Shown: piece after piece, positions 47,181 through 64,000 of the stretch | Layout of the letters: every line of letters begins with the position of its first letter | How positions within the stretch are numbered: position 1 is the stretch's first letter | Assembly (NCBI RefSeq): GCF_023065955.2 | Contig: NW_026623056.1 | Span: 83,637,256 to 83,701,255 of the forward strand | Source: Ursus arctos | Taxonomy: Eukaryota; Chordata; Mammalia; Carnivora; Ursidae | Direction: 5' to 3' | DNA: 64,000 bases | Notes under the pieces: generated by a model | Told to the model about the DNA's origin: nothing | Seen by the model: the letters and a program-made list of their open reading frames with translations, nothing else | Databases searched by the model: none | Made by a program: the position numbers and the translations under genes

Positions 47181-47907
47181 TGGCACCGAAATAGCTGACC
47201 GCTATTCAGAGCTGTAGCACAGAGGTAATGAGCCCAGGACGTGGCGCTTGGATGAAAAGGAGACGTCACACTTGAGCTGCTGCTTCTTAAGCTTACAGAG
47301 GGCAGTGGCGAGGTCTAGAGCTGACGGGAGGGGCCTTCGCCTCCAACCCCTGACCGAAAATAGAGAATCCCGGCAGGAAATCAGCAAGTGCAGCCTCCGA
47401 GCCCCCTGCCCACGAATCGCCACTGCAGCCCCCCAATCCTCTCCACCCCGCACACGCTGCAGCTGCTGCCGCTGGCAAGTTACGGTGATGGTCCTGTTTG
47501 ATCCCGAGGAAACCCTGAAATAAATGAATGCTTGAAAAAATTTTAAAGTGTCTATGGACTAAATCCTTTGAGACTTGAAAATATTAACTCAAATGATTAA
47601 ATTATGATAGCAAAGGCTTGTTAAGGAAGGAAGATATTGAGAATGGAGTTGATACAAAAGAAATAACGGTATTTCGGCAAACCAAAAGACTAACAACTTT
47701 ATCAGTAGAGCAGCGTGACTTTTCCTGAAAGCAATTTTCTTCACGGGAAGAATTTTATAACAGAGGCAAATGTATAGAAACAAGCAGAAAAGATTTTCAG
47801 AATATTCCCTTTAAATATTAATTACGGAATTGACCATTTGTACAATAATTTTTCAAATACTTCTTAAAAACTTTAAGTGAGCGTCTTGACTCATAGCAGG
47901 AAAACTG
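47181..47907 (-). other. interval between DONSON promoter and CRYZL1 3' end
   Basis: GC-rich to about 47500, then AT-rich. It probably holds the CRYZL1 3' UTR, but I saw no canonical minus-strand AATAAA; a weak TATAAA-like site lies near 47754-47759. Confidence 0.5.
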
Positions 47908-47997
47908 AACAATTTGCTTTTATCTTCCTTGACTTTTTAAAAAATTCCCAAGGAAACTCTGGCTTCAAGTACTGGAAGGGGTTTATCCAACTGCGGT
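47908..47997 (-). pseudogene. CRYZL1: decayed tandem copy of the last CRYZL1 exon
   Basis: On the minus strand, a TTTGTCAG acceptor is followed from 47997 by sequence coding PQLDKPLPVLEARVSLGIF and then an early stop (47937-47939). After that, AAGTCAAGGAAGATAAAAGC still matches the true exon ([19 protein letters not shown] to [10 protein letters not shown]). It lies 116 bases downstream of the true exon. If its acceptor were used, the phase would be kept (AG|A = Arg) and a shorter C-terminus would result. It is listed as a pseudo-exon because of the early stop. Confidence 0.85.
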
Positions 47998-48013
47998 CTG
48001 ACAAAGAACAAAA

Positions 48014-58071
<10,058 letters not shown>

Positions 58072-58224
58072 CTACTACTCCTGCCTCCTGGATCTCTCTC
58101 GCCACCTCCGCTCCCACTGTGGCCCTGGTCCAAGCCACTACTCCTGTTACTTTTGCCTATATTTTGGTTTCCTTAATTCCATTCTTGCCCACACATAATG
58201 CACCCTCAGCCTAGGTGCTGGTGT

Positions 58225-59140
58225 GTGTGTGCATTTTTTAAACATTATACTGTGAAATAAAACACATGCAGAAAAGTACATGTAACAGTAGTACAGATGG
58301 GTGGATAAATACAAAGCAAATATTCAAGTAATCCCCATCCTGGTCAAGAGAGTGCGCGCACAGCCCCCCGCCCCCAGCCTCTTCTCTGCCACCCAAGGTC
58401 ACCACCATGCTAACTTCAGTTCCTGTTCACCTTCATCGTTTATGACCCACACATGCATTCCCAAACAATGTAATTGAGTTTTGCCTGTTTTGCAACTTTA
58501 TCTAAATGGAATCATGCAACATGCACTCTTTTCTACCTTGCTTTTTCTCCTTCAACATTGTTTTTAAGACACACCTGTTTTGTAAACGTGGATGTTTTGC
58601 CTTTTCTGGTGTTTTATGGCATTCCACTATGTGAGAACACTTTCATTTGGTGATACGCTCTCCAGTCAAGGATGTGTGTTGTTTCCAGTTTGTGCCCGTA
58701 ATAAGAATGCTCGCATATAAAAGACAGTGTTATGCTGTCAAATGGGTTTTCTCTAGGGCAGTACTTGTAAATGGAAATCCCAGGTTGTACAACCTTCGAC
58801 TTGACTACATATTCCCCAAGTGGCTGTGTGAATTCCTTCTCCCAGAGCTGTGTAACAGAGCTCCTGTTACTGTGAATATCCTTGTCAACCCCAGCATGAT
58901 TATACATTCTTACTAATCATTGGGGTGTGTAATGGTTTCTTACTGTGATTTTAACTTGCTTTTCCCTCACGACTGCTAATGTTGAGCACCCTTCTGTGTT
59001 TGCTGGCCACCTGGAATTCCTTTTGTGAAAGACTGTTCAAGTGTTTTATCAATTTTTCTGTTGTGTTGTCTTTTTTTGATTTATAGGAATTTAAAAATAT
59101 ATTCTAGATGAATTGCTCATGTATTAAAATATTATTTTCT
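58225..59140 (-). mobile_element. old L1-like fragment
   Basis: ctttatctaaatggaatcatgcaacatgc, ttggggtgtgtaatggtttcttac and gctggccacctggaattcc are reverse old L1 3' region motifs. Diverged, and boundaries are approximate. Confidence 0.55.
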
Positions 59141-59190
59141 CTTTTCAATCTCCCTAATGGTGTTTTTTGAAAACAGAAGTGTCAGAATCT

Positions 59191-59330
59191 TTTTTTTTTT
59201 TTTTTTTTAAAGTAGGCACCATGCCCAGCATGGAGCCCAATGCGGGGCTTAAACTTAAGACCCTGAGATGAAGACGTGAGCTGAGATCAAGAGTCGGATG
59301 CTTAATTGACTGAGTCACCCAGGCGCCCCC
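59191..59330 (-). mobile_element. CAN-SINE, short form
   Basis: T-run, aaagtaggcaccatgcccagc, to gagtcacccaggcgccccc; flanks agaatctt / agaatgatctt. Confidence 0.85.
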
Positions 59331-59391
59331 AGAATGATCTTTAAAATTACACATAACATGCTAACAATTCTCTGTTTAAAGTTCCAATGGC

Positions 59392-59441
59392 GGGGCGCCT
59401 GGGTGTCTCAGTCAACTGACTCTTGACGTTGGCTCAGTTCA
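59392..59441 (+). mobile_element. CAN-SINE head, truncated
   Basis: ggggcgcctgggtgtctcag then stops after gttggctcag; no tail. Confidence 0.75.
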
Positions 59442-59849
59442 TCAATGGGTTTCCACTGCACTTGAAACAAAAGCAAACTTCTAATATAGCTTAAAGAGCT
59501 CTATCTGATCTGACCATTAAGCTATTCCTTAATACATTTAATTATTTAATTTTTAGGTTTTCATTTTGTACACTGTGATTTTTTCCCAGTAAAAGCAATC
59601 CTTTCTCTATTTCCCTAAAATCAACTTCACTACACTTTTGTACTCTTGACCAGCTCTTTCAAATATTTTCCCTCTGAAGTTGAGATGGTGTAGTCCAGGA
59701 CAGTCAGCATTGCATGTACCAACTAACTGGTGCCATCTAGAGGGCGAGAGCGCACACATGCATGTATGTTGAAAATGTTCAGACAAGCGAGTCATTAAAA
59801 TAGAGTACCAGGTGATGTCACTCACACATGGTACTTTATTCTTTACCAA

Positions 59850-59965
59850 ACTCTTTAAGATAGCTATTTTCCCAATTTTCTTGATTATAAAATGTGACTC
59901 AGGGTAATTAATTTGTCTGGGTTCACATAGCTAATAAATTTGAATGTCTGACTGTAAAGCACTTC
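59850..59965 (-). mobile_element. MIR fragment
   Basis: gactcagggtaattaatttgtctgggttcacatagctaataa resembles reverse MIR core. Confidence 0.6.
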
Positions 59966-60075
59966 TCTAGCAGTGCACATTCAAGGCACCTACAGTTTAC
60001 TTATATCTTGGGGGGAACATGTTCCGTTACAAGAACTGGGACTACCTATATTTTCATTAAGAAATCAAACATGTA

Positions 60076-60263
60076 GGGGCGCCTGGGTGGCACAGTCAGT
60101 TAAGCGTCTGACTCTTGGTTTTGGCTCCAGATGTGATATTGGGGTTGTGGGATCGAGCCCCGCCAATGGGCTCTGTGCTCAGCAGTGTGCTTCAGGATTT
60201 TTTCTTTCCCTCTGCCCCTCACCCCTATAAAATAAATAAATAAGTCTTAAAAAAAAAAAAAAA
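60076..60263 (+). mobile_element. CAN-SINE (SINEC)
   Basis: ggggcgcctgggtggcacag to aaaataaataaataagtctt and A-run. Confidence 0.93.
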
Positions 60264-60635
60264 CCCACACAACGCGAACAGGTAGTCCTTTAAAGAAAGC
60301 TAACAGTAATAAAACTACACTTAGACAGCAAAGGCTCTAACATTGCATGGTAACATGTGGTTTAATGTTGAGATCCCTGCTTTTGTGTTAGGTGGTCCAC
60401 CAGAGTTTATTATGTTATAAAAAACTTGAAATATAAATAAAAGAGCCAGGTAGGGATCATAATAACAGCACACCAAACCCAAGCATTACAATTTTAATTC
60501 TTTCTTCCTTAGGCCCAAAAAAAATCATGCTGAAAATGTGTATGAAATTTTGAACGAAAAAATTATTTTTATGTTTGACATAAATGGCTTAAGAACTGAA
60601 GGCACAAAAGAACCTGACGATTCACTCAACTTCTT

Positions 60636-60889
60636 TTTTTTTTTAATGAGAAGCAATTGGTTTTTATTTTATTTATTTAATTATTTATTTATTTATTTTT
60701 AAAGATTTTATTTATTTATTTGACAGAGAGAGAGACAGCCAGCGAGAGAGGGAACACAAGCAGGGGGAGTGGGAGAGGAAGAAGCAGGCTTCCCAGCAGA
60801 AGAGCCTGACGTGGGGCTCGATCCCAGAACTCCGGGATCACGCCCTGAGCCAAAGGCAGATGCCCAACGACTGAGCCACCCAGGCGCCC
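60636..60889 (-). mobile_element. CAN-SINE (SINEC) with long A/T tail
   Basis: Reverse SINE with an expanded tttattta tail; perfect duplication cgattcactcaacttctt at about 60618-60635 and 60890-60907, so a young insertion. Confidence 0.93.
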
Positions 60890-61051
60890 CCGATTCACTC
60901 AACTTCTTAACTTTATCTTTAATATTCTGTAGCAGGATTAATAAGACATCTTTGGGGAAGTTGTTTGGAACCTCACTGTTTGGTTTGGTGAAAGAAGAGA
61001 CTTATCTGAAGGTGATGAGTGCTCAACGTCCATTTAAAAAATCATTAACGA

Positions 61052-61219
61052 GGGACACCTGGATGGTTAAGTCAGTTAAGCATCTGCCCTTGTTCAGCTC
61101 ATGATTCCAGAGCCCCGGGATCCAGTCTTGCATCGGCCTCCCTGTTCAGCAAGAAGCCTTCTTCTCCCTCTGCCTGCCGCTTACCCTGCTTGTTCTCTCT
61201 GATAAATAAATAAAATCTT
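61052..61219 (+). mobile_element. CAN-SINE, older copy
   Basis: gggacacctggatggttaag to gataaataaataaaatctt; duplication aaatcattaacga / aaatcactgaaga. Confidence 0.85.
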
Positions 61220-61407
61220 AAATCACTGAAGAATTAATAGAAACTAAACTAGAGTTGGGCTAAACTGAATATTTCCTTCTGCAAATCTTCAGGGAACGTA
61301 CTGAAATGATTTCCTCTTTTACAAAATGTTGGAGCTACAACAGGGCTTAGAAGCTTTGTAGTTGGAACATGCCCAGTGTCTTGCCTAAAGGCAAGTGGTC
61401 ACAGTAA

Positions 61408-61951
61408 CTTTTTCAACTTTTTGAGGAACCTCCATACTGTTTTCCAGAGTGGCTGTACCATTCCTACCAACAGTATAAGAGGGTTCCCCTTTCTCCACAT
61501 CTTCACCAACATCTGTCGTTTCCTGACTTCTTAATTTTAGCCATCCTGATGGGTGTGAGGTGGTATCTCATTGTGGTTGTAATTTGTATTTCCCTGATGC
61601 TGAGTGATGTTGAGCATTTTTTCATGTGTCTGTTGGCCATTTGTATGTCTTCTTTGGAGAAATCTCTGTTCATGTCTTCTGCCCATTTCTTTTTTTTTTT
61701 AAAGATTTTATTTATTTATGTGACAGAGAGACAGCCAGTGAGAGAGGGAACACAGCAGGGGGAGTGGGAGAGGAAGAAGCAGGCTCACAGCGGAGGAGGC
61801 CGATGTGGGACTCGATCCCGGCACGTCAGGATCACGCCCTGAGCCGAAGGCAGACGCCTCAACGACTGCGCTACCCAGGCGCCCCATCTGCCCATTTCTT
61901 GACTGGATTTTGTTCTCTGGGTGTTAAGTTTGATAAGTTCTTTATAGGTAT
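61408..61951 (-). mobile_element. L1, inverted 5' part
   Basis: Reverse ORF2 C-terminal segment (ttttgaggaacctccatactg to aagttctttataggta), interrupted by the SINE at 61692-61886. It abuts a forward segment of the next part of the same L1. Confidence 0.82.
61692..61886 (-). mobile_element. CAN-SINE nested in L1
   Basis: Perfect 14-bp duplication tctgcccatttctt at 61678-61691 and 61887-61900, taken from the L1 itself, so it is younger than the L1. Confidence 0.95.
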
Positions 61952-62515
61952 ATACTCCAAAGATATAAATGTAGTGATCCAAAAGGGCACCTGCACCCCA
62001 ATGATTATAGCGGTAATGTCCACAGTAACCAAACTATGGAAAGAGCCCAGGTGTCCATTGACAGATGAATGGGTAAAGAAGATGTGGTATACATATACAA
62101 TGGAATACTACTCGGCCATCAAAAAAATGAAATCTTGCCATTTGCAACAACATGGATGGAACTAGAGGGTATTATGCTAAGCAAAATAAGTAATAAGAGA
62201 AAGACAATTATCATATGATCTCACTGATATGTGAAATTTAAGAAAGAAAACAGAGGATCATAGGGGAAGGGAGGAAAAAATAAAACAAGATGAAATTGAA
62301 GAGGGAGACAAACCATAAGAGACTCTTTATCATAGGAAACAAATTGAGGGTCACTGGAGGGGAAGGGAAGGGATATAGGGTAACTGGGTGATGGACATTA
62401 AGGAGGGCATGTGATGTAATGAGCACTGGGTATTATATAAGACTGATGAATCACTAAACTCTTCCTCTGAAACTAATAATACATTATATGTTAATTGAAT
62501 TTAAATTTAAAAAAA
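61952..62515 (+). mobile_element. L1, forward 3' part
   Basis: tatactccaaagatataaatg, caggtgtccattgacagatgaatgg and the 3' UTR, ending in an A-rich tail near 62510. Confidence 0.88.
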
Positions 62516-62524
62516 GGAAAAGGA

Positions 62525-62722
62525 GGGGCGCCTGGGTGGCACAGCGGTTAAGCGTCTGCCTTCGGCTCAGGGCGTGATCCCGGCGTTGTGGGATCGAGCC
62601 CCACATCAGGCTCCTCTGCTATGAGCCTGCTTCTTCCTCTCCCACTCCCCCTGCTTGTGTTCCCTCTCTCGCTGGCTGTCTCTATCTCTGTCAAATAAGT
62701 AAATAAAATAAAATAAAATAAA
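62525..62722 (+). mobile_element. CAN-SINE (SINEC) in L1 tail
   Basis: ggggcgcctgggtggcacagc to aaataaaataaaata; duplication aaaaaaaggaaaagga on both sides. Close to consensus, so young. Confidence 0.93.
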
Positions 62723-62734
62723 AAAAGGAAAAGG

Positions 62735-64000
62735 AACTTATTCCCAAGCTACTGTAATCAAGGCAGTTTTGACTGGCATAAAAATAGATATAGATCCCCT
62801 GAATAGGACTGAGTCCAGAAATAAATCTATACATCTATGGTCAATTGATTTTGAACAAGAGTGTCAAAACAATTCAGTGGGTATAGAAGAGTCTTTTCAA
62901 CAAATGGTTCTGGGACTCTAGATATCTACATGCAAAAAAAGAACAAAGTTGGACCTTTATTTCACACCATATACAAAAATTAACTCAAAATGGATCATAG
63001 AGGTAAACATAAGAGCTAAATCTATAACATTCTTAGAAGAAATCATAGGTGTAAATACTTGTAAACTTAGCTTAGGCAATGGGTTCTTAGAAATAATACT
63101 AAAAGCACAAGACAAAAGAAAATATGAATAATCTGGAATCCATCAATATTTTAAAAACTTTGTGCTTTAAAGGATACCATTAAGAAAATGAAATGGCAAC
63201 CTTTAGAATAGGAGAAAATATTTACAATCATTGTATCTGACAAGCAACTTATATCTAGACTATGTAAGGAACTCTTACAACTTACCAATAAAAAAGACAA
63301 CCCAATTTGAAAACTGGGCACAGGATCTGAACAGACATTTCTCCAAAGAAGATATACAAATGTCCAGTGAAGTATGAAAATTTTTCAACATCATTAGTCA
63401 TTAGGGAAATACAAATCAAAATCACAACAAGATATCACTTTTAGGATGCCTAAAATTAAAAAGGCAGAAAATGACAAGCAGTAGTGAGGATGAGGAGCAA
63501 TTGGGACACTCATTCACTGTTAGTTGAATTATAAATGTTGCAGCCATTTTGAAAAGGGTTTGTCAGTTTCTCAAAATGCCAAATGTAGAGTTATTATATG
63601 ACTCAATAATTCTATTGCTAGGTATATACCCAAGAGAAATAAAAACATATATCCACACAAAAATCTGTACCAATGTTCAGATCAGCATTATTCATAATAG
63701 CCAAAAAAAAGGGGAGACAACCTTGATATCTAATCATAGATGAATGGAAAAACAAAATGTGGTATGCTCATACAATAAAGTATTATTCAACCATTGAAAG
63801 TGATGAAATATGAATAGATGTTACAATGCATGAGCTTTGAAAACATGACCTAAATGAATTAAGACAATTACAAAAGACCACATATTGCAAGATTAATGTA
63901 TATGAAATGTCCAGAATAAGCAAATCAATAGAAGGAGAAAGTATATTTGTGGTTTTGAGAAGCTGAGGAGGGAAAATGGAGAATAACTGCCAGTGGGAAT
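62735..64000 (+). mobile_element. L1 ORF2 region, forward, runs off the right edge
   Basis: gtcaattgattttgaacaagagtg, aatggatcatagaggtaaacataag, gggcacaggatctgaacagac and gctaggtatatacccaagag follow L1 ORF2 in order. Many stops; diverged old copy. Confidence 0.85.

Overview
The window is genomic DNA from a mammal, almost certainly a caniform carnivoran. It carries about 20 tRNA-derived carnivore SINEs (CAN-SINE/SINEC: a gggcgcctgggtggc head, CT-rich tail and poly-A). Their subfamily looks like those I associate with bears and seals, though that finer placement is only inference. Gene order is GART(-) - SON(+) - DONSON(-) - CRYZL1(-), the same as human chromosome 21q22.1. Exons were read by translating both strands and checking splice sites, phase and the remembered human proteins.

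Layout. (1) 1-4240: 5' end of GART on the minus strand; only the first coding exon (982-1126) is present, and its CpG-rich promoter lies near 4040-4240. (2) 4830-37060: the complete SON gene on the plus strand, 12 coding exons joining in frame to 2,462 codons, with the giant repeat-rich exon 3 (10152-16076). An alternative last exon with its own poly(A) signal lies at 20491-21272. (3) 37150-46930: complete DONSON on the minus strand, 10 coding exons, 563 codons, convergent with SON and starting in a CpG island (46320-47180). (4) 48014-58031 and on past the right edge: the last seven coding exons of CRYZL1 (about 238 residues); upstream exons are not in the window. (5) 58032-64000: a CRYZL1 intron made almost entirely of L1 and SINE insertions.

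The genes are housekeeping genes with unrelated jobs: purine synthesis (GART), splicing and nuclear-speckle scaffolding (SON), replication-fork/helicase loading (DONSON) and a zeta-crystallin-like oxidoreductase (CRYZL1). They are joined by shared architecture: a head-to-head GART/SON promoter region, convergent SON/DONSON 3' ends, and a CRYZL1 3' end about 1.1 kb upstream of the DONSON start codon.

The most notable observations are: a U12-type AT-AC intron in CRYZL1 and a U12-type GT-AG intron in DONSON; a 53-bp tandem duplication that copies the 3' splice site of the last SON exon; a decayed tandem copy of the last CRYZL1 coding exon; an unassigned 0.5-kb inverted-repeat element with a perfect 22-bp palindrome in SON intron 4; and an L1 insertion with a 5' inversion. 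No wholly new gene system was found.
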